Shown: in pieces, positions 35,930 through 46,638 of the stretch | Numbering within the stretch: the stretch's first letter is position 1 | Layout of the letters: each line of letters opens with the position of its first letter | Assembly: GCF_014324365.1 (NCBI RefSeq) | Contig: NZ_QEIG01000005.1 | Span: 62,001 to 126,000, forward strand | From: Algoriphagus sp. AK58 | GTDB lineage: Bacteria > Bacteroidota > Bacteroidia > Cytophagales > Cyclobacteriaceae | Reading direction: 5' to 3' | Length of the DNA: 64,000 nucleotides | Translations under genes and position numbers: made by a program | The notes under the pieces: model-generated | Told to the model about the DNA's origin: nothing | What the model saw: the letters and a program-made list of their open reading frames with translations, nothing else | Databases searched by the model: none

Positions 35930-37111
35930 TTATTCCACAAAGAGAACCAGACCTTTAAGGTATTCGGTTTCTGGGTGGAAAATATTGATGGGGTGATCAG
36001 CAGGTTGGGAGAGTTGGTGTAGGATCCTAACTTTTCGTTTGCTTTCCATGGCTGCTGCTGTGATGGTATGTGTAAATAGACTTTTGTCCACTACCTGACT
36101 GCATGAGAAAGTGAAAAGTATTCCTCCCGGCTTGATTTTGCGAAGCGCTTCGGCATTCAGGCGCTTGTAGGCTTGAACCGCATTGTGTCTGGCTTTGAGG
36201 TTTTTGGCAAAGGCAGGTGGATCCAAAATGATCAAGTCAAAATCGTCACCAATCTCCCGAATGTATTTGACCACATCTGCTACGATGGACTCGTGCTTTC
36301 CTGAGAAGCCCGAATTCAAGCGCACGTTTTCCTCAGTCAGCTCGATGGCTTTGGAAGAAATATCTACCGAATGCACCTCCGAGGCTCCTTCCTGCAGAGC
36401 CAAAACGGAAAATCCTCCTGAATAACAAAAGGTGTTGAGTACTTTTTTACCTTTTGAGTAGGAGGAAACCAGCTTTCTGTTTTCACGCTGATCAATAAAA
36501 AAGCCGGTTTTTTGGCCCTTTTCCCAATCGATTCGGTATGCAGCTCCATACTCTTTCACCAAGTCGGTTTCTGCTTTCCCCCAAATCCATTCGTTGGATT
36601 CGATTCCCATATTTTTGGGAAGGGTTTCTGCACTCTTGTCATAGACACCTTTTAAGCCGTCTCCATAGACACTTTTCAAAGCCTCCGCGATCTCTTGACT
36701 GTGACGGTGCATTCCCACATGATGGGCTTGGATGACAGCTGTGCCATTATAAAAATCAATGATCAATCCCGGCAATCCGTCACCTTCTCCATGAATCAAT
36801 CGATAGACGTTAGTTTCTTGATTTTCAGTCAGTCCTAATGCTTTTCTTACTTCAAAGGCTGAAGTAATTTTTTCCTTCCAGAATTGCTGATCGATGACTC
36901 TTTCCTCAAAAGATATGATCCTGACCATGATGGATCCTTGGGAAAAATGCCCGATTCCCAGAAATTCAGTTTTGGAGGAATACACCGCAACCAAATCCCC
37001 ATTTTCCACTCCGGGATCTGTTTTGGCTATCGCCCCGGAAAAGACCCAATGATGCCTTCTTAGCAAAGAGACTTCTTTTCCCTTTTGTAATATCAGTTTA
37101 GGATAGTTCAT
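35930..37111 (-). CDS. rlmI: 23S rRNA m5C methyltransferase RlmI family
   Basis: 393 residues. An N-terminal PUA domain (about 1-75, WVFSGAIAK) precedes a Rossmann SAM-binding domain with NTFCYSGGFSVLA and VDISSKAIE, and the LDPPAFAK motif. In E. coli RlmI makes m5C1962 in 23S rRNA. A cysteine in FTFSCSQ (about 350) matches the expected catalytic position. The start overlaps the symporter gene by 14 nt, so it is the last gene of a three-gene run. Confidence 0.92.
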   Translation of the reverse strand: MNYPKLILQKGKEVSLLRRHHWVFSGAIAKTDPGVENGDLVAVYSSKTEFLGIGHFSQGSIMVRIISFEERVIDQQFWKEKITSAFEVRKALGLTENQETNVYRLIHGEGDGLPGLIIDFYNGTAVIQAHHVGMHRHSQEIAEALKSVYGDGLKGVYDKSAETLPKNMGIESNEWIWGKAETDLVKEYGAAYRIDWEKGQKTGFFIDQRENRKLVSSYSKGKKVLNTFCYSGGFSVLALQEGASEVHSVDISSKAIELTEENVRLNSGFSGKHESIVADVVKYIREIGDDFDLIILDPPAFAKNLKARHNAVQAYKRLNAEALRKIKPGGILFTFSCSQVVDKSLFTHTITAAAMESKRKVRILHQLSQPADHPINIFHPETEYLKGLVLFVE

Positions 37112-38495
37112 ACTTAGAATTGGTTTTATCTGGAAAGAGCATGCTGCCTACCAACATAGATAGCCCGCTGCCAAAAAGGCCAATGAGGTGGGACTCCTCA
37201 GTTTGTAAGTAATTTTCTGAAGCAAGGTATACGATCATTCCGAATACCATGGACATCAAGGCTCCCATTTTGGAGGCTTTTTTCCAGTAAAGACCGGCTG
37301 TAAGCGGAACAAATAAGGAAACCAACATCAAAATGGAGGCGCCCGCGACTAGTTCGTATATATTGGATTTCCAACTTGCCATCAGGATAGCAATCAGTGC
37401 GACGGCTACCACATTGATCCTTAAAATCCAGAGGAAATGACGGTCTTTAAGCTTTCTACCAAAGTAAGGCCGGATGAGGTTTTCTGAAATGATTGCCGAA
37501 GGAGCCAATAATCCGGAACTCGTGGTACTCATGATTGCGGAAATCAAAGCGCCGAAAAAGACAATCTGCACCGGCATTCCTCCATGCTGAAGCACCATGG
37601 AGGGCAGTAGCATTTGCTTATTTTCGAGATAAAGCTCCGGATATAGAACTTTTGCTCCCAAGGCAATAAACAGCGGTAGCAATCCAAAACTGAGATAAAA
37701 TGCCCCCGCCAAATAGGTGGACCGGACCGCTACTTTTTCTGATTTGGAAGACATCACGCGCTGGTAGATGTCCTGGGAAGGAATGCTTCCTAAGCCAAGG
37801 ATAATCCAAGCTCCGAGGTATTTGGTCCAACCGGAAACGGTGGACTCAGGGAAAAACTGAAAGCTCTCCGGAGGTGCCTGTGCGAAAATCTCTCCCACTC
37901 CTCCTGCTTCTTTAGCCACCATCACAGCGACCCAAAGCAAACCTACCACGATCATGGTGGTCTGGATAAAGTCTGTGATGGATATCGCCCACATTCCGCC
38001 GAGGAAAGTGTAGAACACCACGATTCCCGCGGAAATCAATATTCCCTCGGTCATGCTCAGGTCGGTCACCGCTCCCAATACCAGGCTCAAGGCCACCAAT
38101 TGGGCCGCCACATAGCCGAAGTAAGCAGGAATCATAAAGATGGAGGCGAAAAATTCAATCCGCTTTCCAAAAATCTTTTTGAATACGTCACCGATGGTCA
38201 GCACATTCATACGGTACATGGGCTTCAGGAAAAACATCCCAAACAGCACCAGGCATAATGCTCCGCCAAAGGGATCTTCGATCACACCTAGTAATCCCTC
38301 CTCCAAATACACCGAAGAAGCGCCAAAAATGGTCTCTGAACCAAACCAGGTAGCAAAAAGGGCCGAGGCAGAAAGAAAAAGAGGCAGGGATCGCCCTGCC
38401 AATACGAAGTCGTTGGAGTTTTTGACCAACTTGGAAGACCAAGCTCCTACAGCTACAGTCAATGCAAGATAGATGATAATCGCAGTGAGCAGCAA
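37098..38495 (-). CDS. Sodium:solute symporter family transporter
   Basis: 465 residues with about 12-13 membrane segments. The SSS family is indicated by NDFVLAGRSLPLFLSASALFATWFG near the N-terminus and GALISAIMSTTSSGLLAPSAII in the Na+-binding core (TM8 of the LeuT fold). The solute is unknown. It begins 11 nt after the ABC-F gene and overlaps rlmI, so the three genes appear co-transcribed, although a functional link is not obvious. Confidence 0.9.
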   Translation of the reverse strand: MLLTAIIIYLALTVAVGAWSSKLVKNSNDFVLAGRSLPLFLSASALFATWFGSETIFGASSVYLEEGLLGVIEDPFGGALCLVLFGMFFLKPMYRMNVLTIGDVFKKIFGKRIEFFASIFMIPAYFGYVAAQLVALSLVLGAVTDLSMTEGILISAGIVVFYTFLGGMWAISITDFIQTTMIVVGLLWVAVMVAKEAGGVGEIFAQAPPESFQFFPESTVSGWTKYLGAWIILGLGSIPSQDIYQRVMSSKSEKVAVRSTYLAGAFYLSFGLLPLFIALGAKVLYPELYLENKQMLLPSMVLQHGGMPVQIVFFGALISAIMSTTSSGLLAPSAIISENLIRPYFGRKLKDRHFLWILRINVVAVALIAILMASWKSNIYELVAGASILMLVSLFVPLTAGLYWKKASKMGALMSMVFGMIVYLASENYLQTEESHLIGLFGSGLSMLVGSMLFPDKTNSKYELS

Positions 38496-38506
38496 GGTGG
38501 TGGAGC

Positions 38507-40198
<1,692 letters not shown>

Positions 40199-40280
40199 CT
40201 ACCGCTAATTTTCCAATTGATAGAAATCGATGAGAATTAGTTGGGTGGGTTATTTATATTGTCAAATCTATTAGTGAAAC

Positions 40281-43200
40281 ATGAGATTGAGTATCCGGGA
40301 AATTTTATCTAAAGCACTATTTCTTCTGTTAGCAGGGGTTATTCCAGTTCTTACTGGGGTGGCTCAGATTTCCACAGTGGGAAAAGAGTTTTGGGTGGGA
40401 TTTATGGAAAACAACCGGGTTCCAGCAAGTTTTAACAGTCCCGGTGCTCCTGATTATTGGATTGTGTTGATCACGGCCAGTGAAAACACCACTGGTGCGA
40501 TTGAATACTTGGGTAGTTCGACCGCCTTTTCTCTAGGAGCAGGTCAACAGTATACCCTTAGGGTTTCTTCCCTTGACATAGATCTGCTTCATAGGACCTC
40601 AGGAGTCATTGAGAACAAAGGCATCCGAATTACTTCCACGGGCAAAGTTGCTGTGCATGCATTTAATGAACGGCTGAGAAGTGCGGATGGAACGGTCGTA
40701 CTTCCTTTGGGAGCATTGGGAAAAGACCATTACATCACCTCCCATTTTGAAATCAATCCACAGAATAATTTAAATCAGTCCAATGAGTCTACTCTTCTGG
40801 TAGTGGCCACAGAGGAAAATACCCGGGTGGAAATTACCCTTGCCGAAGCTTCCATTTCCGGAAATCCAAAGGGAACACCTTATGAAATCACACTCAATCG
40901 TGGACAGAGTTATCAAATCAAAGCCCGTGGAGATCTGACGGGTTCGAGGGTGAGAGTAGTGGGAGACAATGCAGATGAGTGCAAAAAAATTGCTGTTTTC
41001 GGGGGTAATAAGTGGACCTCAGTAGGGGCATGCGGGGATGCCAATGACCATCTTTTTCAGCAGGCCTACCCGGTCAATTCCTGGGGAACAAGTTTTGTCC
41101 ATGTTGCCTTGGAAGGAAGATCTTCGGGAGAACTGGTAAAGGTCTTGGCTGCAGAGGACAATACCGAAATCCGGGTAAACGGAACGGCCCGAGGGGTAAT
41201 CAACAGAGGTCAGTGGCTGCCTTTTGAATTTGGGGCAGATGAATCGGTTAAAATTGAGACATCCAAACCTTCTTCAGTGACTGTGTTTTCGAAAAGTCAG
41301 TCCTGTAATGCGCCGGGTTCTTCCAATGCCAATTTCGGAGATCCTTTTATGATCACCTACAGCCCTGTGGAGCAGTTTTTGACTCAGCTCACCTTCAATG
41401 CCATCAATCTTCCCTCCATCGTCAATCACTATGTCAATATTGTAGTTAAGACAGGCGATCAGGGTTCTACTAGGCTGGATGGACAAAACATTTCCAACAG
41501 TTTTTCTCCCTTGCCTGGCGATCCTTCTTTTCAGATCGCGAGAGTTCCCATTTCCCAGGGAGTACACAATTTGTCTAATTCCTTGGGTTTTGCGGCCTAT
41601 GTGTATGGATTTGGAAACATCGAGTCTTACGGATATGCCGCCGGAGCTGCACTCAACAATTTAAACTTCCTCACCGATACCAAATATGATTTTGATGTCA
41701 CAGGAGAAAAAGTAGCCTGTCTGAATCAAGAGGGAGACTGGACGATCAATCCCGAAAATCCCGATTTCACTTACTTCGTTTGGAATTTTGGAGACGGAAG
41801 TCCTTTCAAAACGGGAAAGGATGTCACCCATACCTTTTCCAATCCAGGTGTGTATGAAGTCGAAGTAGTAGCTTCCCTCAGCCCCAATTCCTGCGACGAT
41901 CAGGAAACCATAACTTTTGAGGTACAGGTATTGGAAACCAATGCGGAGATTGTTGGAGAGCAATCGGTGTGTCCTGACGTGGAACAGGTGATGTACCGCA
42001 TCAAAAACAAACAGAACATTGGTTCAGCGAAATTTGAAGTAGAAGGTGGAGTGATTTTGGAATCTTATGAGGATTCTGTTTTGGTCAGTTGGGGGCCCGC
42101 TAATCTCAATGCAGTCTTGAGGATGATTCCCTTTACCGAAAGCGGATGTCCTGGTAATCCTATCGAATTGAATGTGGTAATCAACCAAAGAATAGAGGTA
42201 ACTGAAGCTGCAGGATTGTTGCAGGTCTGTTTTGATCCTACTATCCAACATATTTACACTGCTCCCAATGCACAGCCTGGACGAGGTTACGAATGGGTTA
42301 TCACGGGTGGTACCTTGGTTAGTTCACAGGGATTGCCTCAAGCAGAAGTGGTCTGGGACCAGCCCGGAATCACAGGGATAGTGGAATACACCGCATACAG
42401 CTTGGTGGATAATTCCTGCGAAGGAAAATCTCCTCCAATCGAAGTGAAGGTTGCACCTGATTTTCAGGCAGAGTTAGCTTCGGTAACCTCAGTGCTCTGT
42501 TTTGGAGAATCAACCGGACAGATCAAATTGACAGTGACTGGCGGCCAAGCACCTTACAAATTTGAATGGTCTCATCAATCTACCCTCAATGCTCCGGAAG
42601 CCGCAAATCTCCAAGCAGGATTGTATTCTGTGAAGATCATCGATCAATTAGGCTGCGAAAGATTGATCGAAGCCATCGAGATTTCCCAACCTCTTCTTCT
42701 TCAACTTAAAGAAGTTCTACCTCAAGGGACTTCTTGCTATGGTAAAAGTGACGGAGAAGTAAGAATTTTGGTGGAAGGAGGAGTAGCGCCCTATTCTCTT
42801 GATTTTGAAGGAATAAATTCATTTTCCTCAGAAATCAAGATTCCCGGTCTTTCTTCGGGAAAGTACTCTTGGGAGGTAAAAGATGTCAATGGGTGTAAAA
42901 TTCCAGTCAACTTTGAGGTTACCTCACCTGCTCCTTTGCTTGTGGATGTACGCTTGGAAAAACCAGCCTGTCCAGGTGGATCAAACGGTGAATTGTTTGT
43001 CTTGCCTTCAGGAAATACAGGGCCTTTTCTCTATCGTTGGGGTGATCCGCTTCTGAATGGTCAGTTGGTTACGGGATTATCGAAAGGGACTTATGAGGTA
43101 GAAGTCACGGATGCTGCTGGATGTGTTTCTTTGGGAGAGGGGACAGTTACTGAGGCGGTACCCATAATCAGAATGCCTACGGGATTTGATCCTAGGCAAA

Positions 43201-43427
43201 CACCGGGAATATATAAGGGAGTTTCAAACTGTGAGACCGAATTCCAGTTATCAATTTATAATCGCTGGGGGCAGCTGATCTATTTTGGAAATTCGGGCTG
43301 GGATGGCACGATTTCTGGAGAGCTCGCACCTGGTGGAACCTATTCCTACTCAGTTAATTATTACTTTCAATTGGAAGAAAAGTCAGAAGTAAGTAATATT
43401 AGAGGATCGTTCACCCTGATCAGATAA
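40281..43427 (+). CDS. T9SS type B surface protein, IgGFc-binding-like and SprB repeats (copy 1 of 3)
   Basis: 1048 residues. A signal peptide (about 1-29) is followed by an IgGFc-binding-like domain (about 33-460, GKEFWVGFMENN, SADGTVVLPL, FGGNKWTSVGACG, DHLFQQAYP). A PKD domain comes next (about 480-550, WNFGDGSP), then two Ig/PKD-like modules (about 552-725) and three SprB-like repeats (728-805, 806-885, 886-958, each with a Cys near the start and a NGC/LGC/AGC end). The C-terminal T9SS type B sorting domain (959-1048) contains YNRWGQLIYFG and GWDGT. It should be exported by the Por system and displayed on, or released from, the surface. It is first of three tandem paralogues, with 44 nt to the next. 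Ligand unknown. Confidence 0.93.
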   Translation: MRLSIREILSKALFLLLAGVIPVLTGVAQISTVGKEFWVGFMENNRVPASFNSPGAPDYWIVLITASENTTGAIEYLGSSTAFSLGAGQQYTLRVSSLDIDLLHRTSGVIENKGIRITSTGKVAVHAFNERLRSADGTVVLPLGALGKDHYITSHFEINPQNNLNQSNESTLLVVATEENTRVEITLAEASISGNPKGTPYEITLNRGQSYQIKARGDLTGSRVRVVGDNADECKKIAVFGGNKWTSVGACGDANDHLFQQAYPVNSWGTSFVHVALEGRSSGELVKVLAAEDNTEIRVNGTARGVINRGQWLPFEFGADESVKIETSKPSSVTVFSKSQSCNAPGSSNANFGDPFMITYSPVEQFLTQLTFNAINLPSIVNHYVNIVVKTGDQGSTRLDGQNISNSFSPLPGDPSFQIARVPISQGVHNLSNSLGFAAYVYGFGNIESYGYAAGAALNNLNFLTDTKYDFDVTGEKVACLNQEGDWTINPENPDFTYFVWNFGDGSPFKTGKDVTHTFSNPGVYEVEVVASLSPNSCDDQETITFEVQVLETNAEIVGEQSVCPDVEQVMYRIKNKQNIGSAKFEVEGGVILESYEDSVLVSWGPANLNAVLRMIPFTESGCPGNPIELNVVINQRIEVTEAAGLLQVCFDPTIQHIYTAPNAQPGRGYEWVITGGTLVSSQGLPQAEVVWDQPGITGIVEYTAYSLVDNSCEGKSPPIEVKVAPDFQAELASVTSVLCFGESTGQIKLTVTGGQAPYKFEWSHQSTLNAPEAANLQAGLYSVKIIDQLGCERLIEAIEISQPLLLQLKEVLPQGTSCYGKSDGEVRILVEGGVAPYSLDFEGINSFSSEIKIPGLSSGKYSWEVKDVNGCKIPVNFEVTSPAPLLVDVRLEKPACPGGSNGELFVLPSGNTGPFLYRWGDPLLNGQLVTGLSKGTYEVEVTDAAGCVSLGEGTVTEAVPIIRMPTGFDPRQTPGIYKGVSNCETEFQLSIYNRWGQLIYFGNSGWDGTISGELAPGGTYSYSVNYYFQLEEKSEVSNIRGSFTLIR

Positions 43428-43471
43428 TAACCCCAAACAATAACTAATTTGAGACATCCTTATTCTTAAAA

Positions 43472-46400
43472 ATGAAGCAACACAAAAGACTCACCCTCTT
43501 TTTTGTGTGCATTTCATTTTTACTGAGCTTTTCATCAATAGCTCAAAGCACCGTTGGTAAAGAATTTATAGTCGGCTTCATGGAAAATAACCGTAAGGCA
43601 ACCCAAGCCGATAAAGCTGTGATCGTGGTCACTGCCCAAGAAGCTGCTGCTGGTAGTGTAGACTATCAGGGCCAGAGTTATCCTTTTTCTCTTGCCAAAG
43701 GTGAATCGTTTGTTCAGGAGTTCCTTTCTACCACTCAGGATGTTATTCACCGTGATTCTGAGACGGTTTCATCAAAATCCATTTCTATTTCCTCCAGTGG
43801 GAATGTTTCGGTTTATGCCTACAACTCCAGACAGAACAGCTCAGATGGCACCTTGGTTCTTCCGATTCCGGCCCTTGGGGATACATATTTTTTAACCGCA
43901 CACTTTAGTCCTCTCAGTGCAGGGCCTGACAATTCAGAGAGTACGGCTCTGATCATTGCCACTGAAGACAATACACAGGTTGAAATTACACCTTCGCATG
44001 CTACCCTTAATGGAAAGCCAGCAAAGATTCCCTTCACGGTGACTCTGAACCAAGGTCAAACTTATCAAATTAAGGCTTTGGGCGACCTGACAGGCACTAG
44101 TGTTAGGATTCTTAACCCTTCAGAGGGCAATTGTAAAAAGTTGGCAGTCTTTGGAGGAAATAAAATGACCAGTGCAGGCTCTTGCGGTAGGACAGGGGAT
44201 CACTTGTTCCAGCAGGCTATTCCAATTGACTATTGGGGTAGATCATTCGTGCATGTTCCCTTACGAAACCGTACTTCTGGAGAAATAGTAAAGGTCTTGG
44301 CAGCTCAAAATGGTACTGAGGTAAAAGTGAACGGAACTAGCAATGGAGTGTTGAATGCCGGTGAATTTTTAACTCTTGAATTTGGAACCACTGATTTTGG
44401 GGTTATCGAAACATCATTGCCCTCCTCGGTTACTCTTTTGGCAAAGAGTCAAGATTGCAATACACTCGCCAACAATATCGGAGATCCATTTTTGCTGACC
44501 TACCAAAGCAATGACCAAATGGTCAAGGACATTGTATTTTACTCCGTCAATGAATTTTATAACAATGCGAATATCATCGCGCCCACTGCAACCCTAAGCC
44601 AAATCCGATTGAACGGAGCGGCTATCACTTCCCAGTTTAAACCTTATCCCGGAAAACCGGAATTATCGTACGCCCAAGTCAATGTTGTTGATTTTGAAAA
44701 TACTTTTTCAAGCCCGGAAGGAGCGATCATTTATGTCTATGGTGCGGGGCAGCGTTCGTCTTATGGCTATTCCGCAGGGTTCAATCTAGCCGGTGGTCCC
44801 GATGCGTCAGAGGAAGTAAAATATGAGTTCACCACGGCAGGGGAAGAAGTGGCCTGTATTGGCGTTGAAAGTTCTTGGGAGATTCTTCCCAAGGACGAGA
44901 TTTTCAAGTTCTTTAAGTGGAATTTTGGCGATGGTTCTCCTTTGGTGGAAGGGAAAACAGCCAATCATACCTATTCCGCTGCAGGAAAGTATAAAGTGAT
45001 CGTACAGGCAAGTTCGGGTCAAGGAACCTGCGATGTCAACACGGAGTATGAGTTTGAAATTGAGGTGCTACCGGAAGTGGAGGCTAGTATTTCGGGTCCT
45101 GAAAAATCCTGTGCTGACCTGGAGGTTACCTATCTCATCCAAGGGAATAATCCTTCAGTTAAGGGTAAGTGGCTCGATGTAGTAGGAGGGCAGAAAGTCT
45201 CAGAAACTGAAAATTCCATTACTGTGAGGTGGAATGCTCTAGAGACAGAAGGCGTAATCCGTGCGATTCCTTATGTCGATTCCCGGTGTCTTGGAAAGGA
45301 AATTGAATTGAAAGTCGCGATAGGTGAAGGGGAATTATTGGATGCTCCTGAGGGACTTGCAGGCATTTGTGGGATAATAGATGGTCCTGTCACCTACAAA
45401 GTGCCCCAGCCCTCATCTTCTGCAACCTACGAATGGGTGGTAAAGGGCGGACAATTTACTTCCGGCGCCACTCCAGCAGAGGTGAAAGTGACTTGGGACC
45501 TCGATGCTGCAGTAAAAGAAATTTCTTACAAGGTCACAGATGCGAATGCACCTACCTGTTCGACCGTTTCTGAGATTTTGCAAGTGGTTTCACTTGATCC
45601 GATCCAAGTATTGGATGCCGAAAAGGTTCTTCCTACCTGTCCCGGTGAATCAAATGCCTCTGTTTCATTAAAGGTTTCAGGGGGTTCAGGTGATTACATT
45701 TACACATGGTCACACGACCCAAATCTTCAATCTTCAATCGCTTCAAACCTAAAAGCAGGAAGCTATTTGGTCACGATTTCGGATAAAAGCGGCTGCGGGA
45801 GTCTAAAACATGAAATCGTCATTGCTGACCCATCGGCCATGAGATTGACCAGAGAGTTACAGATTTTGCCCACTACTTGTGCCGGTGTCAATGATGGAGG
45901 ATTCCGTGCGAAAATCAGTGGGGGAGTTCCTCCTTACTCCGTGGAAGGTTTCAATTCCACCTGGAACGGTGAAGAGTTGGAAGTGAAAAATCTTTCTTCA
46001 GGAAATTTCTCGCTGTTTATTTTGGATTCAAAGGGGTGTTCTTTACCCGTATCAGGGATTATCCCTGAAAATAAGCCCATGGTTTTGTCCTTTACGGAAG
46101 TTTCCCCAGGCTGTCCAGGCGGGGCAAGCGGGGCCCTTACCGTTAATATTAGTGGCGGAAAACCTCCCTACCTCATCAATTGGACCGAGGGTGATGGAAG
46201 TCCCTCGATTTTGGGTGCGGCATCCTCAAAATCCCAATTATCAACAGGTCCAACGCTTAGTGCTGTGCCATCAGGATTTTACTCAGTAGCAGTGATGGAT
46301 GCCAATGGATGCATTGTATCTTCCTATGGACGAGTCAGAGAAACGGCTCCTAAAGTCAGAATGCCGACAGGTTACATGCCAAAAGATGGTCTATTTGGCC

Positions 46401-46609
46401 CGGTGTCCAATTGTTCGGTCGACTTTACGTTGCAGGTTTGGGATAGATGGGGACAGGTAATATATCTGGGAAATGAAGGATGGGATGGTACTGTCAGAGG
46501 AAATGATGCTCCAGTCGGATCCTATACCTATCAGCTTACCTATTCTTACACAATTGAAGGAATTCCCGAACAAGTCTCAAACCGAGGAGTTTTCACCTTA
46601 ATCAGGTAA
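43472..46609 (+). CDS. T9SS type B surface protein, IgGFc-binding-like and SprB repeats (copy 2 of 3)
   Basis: 1045 residues, the same domain order as its neighbours. Signal peptide (about 1-25, ending SIAQS), IgGFc-binding-like domain starting GKEFIVGFMENN with FGGNKMTSAGSCG and DHLFQQAIP, then PKD domain WNFGDGSP, Ig-like modules, SprB repeats and the type B C-terminal domain with WDRWGQVIYLG and GWDGT. The third SprB repeat has an extra Ser/Thr-rich insertion of about 20 residues (around 895-920) missing in copy 3. It starts 44 nt after copy 1 and ends 29 nt before copy 3, so the array is probably co-transcribed. Confidence 0.93.
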   Translation: MKQHKRLTLFFVCISFLLSFSSIAQSTVGKEFIVGFMENNRKATQADKAVIVVTAQEAAAGSVDYQGQSYPFSLAKGESFVQEFLSTTQDVIHRDSETVSSKSISISSSGNVSVYAYNSRQNSSDGTLVLPIPALGDTYFLTAHFSPLSAGPDNSESTALIIATEDNTQVEITPSHATLNGKPAKIPFTVTLNQGQTYQIKALGDLTGTSVRILNPSEGNCKKLAVFGGNKMTSAGSCGRTGDHLFQQAIPIDYWGRSFVHVPLRNRTSGEIVKVLAAQNGTEVKVNGTSNGVLNAGEFLTLEFGTTDFGVIETSLPSSVTLLAKSQDCNTLANNIGDPFLLTYQSNDQMVKDIVFYSVNEFYNNANIIAPTATLSQIRLNGAAITSQFKPYPGKPELSYAQVNVVDFENTFSSPEGAIIYVYGAGQRSSYGYSAGFNLAGGPDASEEVKYEFTTAGEEVACIGVESSWEILPKDEIFKFFKWNFGDGSPLVEGKTANHTYSAAGKYKVIVQASSGQGTCDVNTEYEFEIEVLPEVEASISGPEKSCADLEVTYLIQGNNPSVKGKWLDVVGGQKVSETENSITVRWNALETEGVIRAIPYVDSRCLGKEIELKVAIGEGELLDAPEGLAGICGIIDGPVTYKVPQPSSSATYEWVVKGGQFTSGATPAEVKVTWDLDAAVKEISYKVTDANAPTCSTVSEILQVVSLDPIQVLDAEKVLPTCPGESNASVSLKVSGGSGDYIYTWSHDPNLQSSIASNLKAGSYLVTISDKSGCGSLKHEIVIADPSAMRLTRELQILPTTCAGVNDGGFRAKISGGVPPYSVEGFNSTWNGEELEVKNLSSGNFSLFILDSKGCSLPVSGIIPENKPMVLSFTEVSPGCPGGASGALTVNISGGKPPYLINWTEGDGSPSILGAASSKSQLSTGPTLSAVPSGFYSVAVMDANGCIVSSYGRVRETAPKVRMPTGYMPKDGLFGPVSNCSVDFTLQVWDRWGQVIYLGNEGWDGTVRGNDAPVGSYTYQLTYSYTIEGIPEQVSNRGVFTLIR

Positions 46610-46638
46610 ATTAATGCGATCGATAGAGGGGCTGTTCC

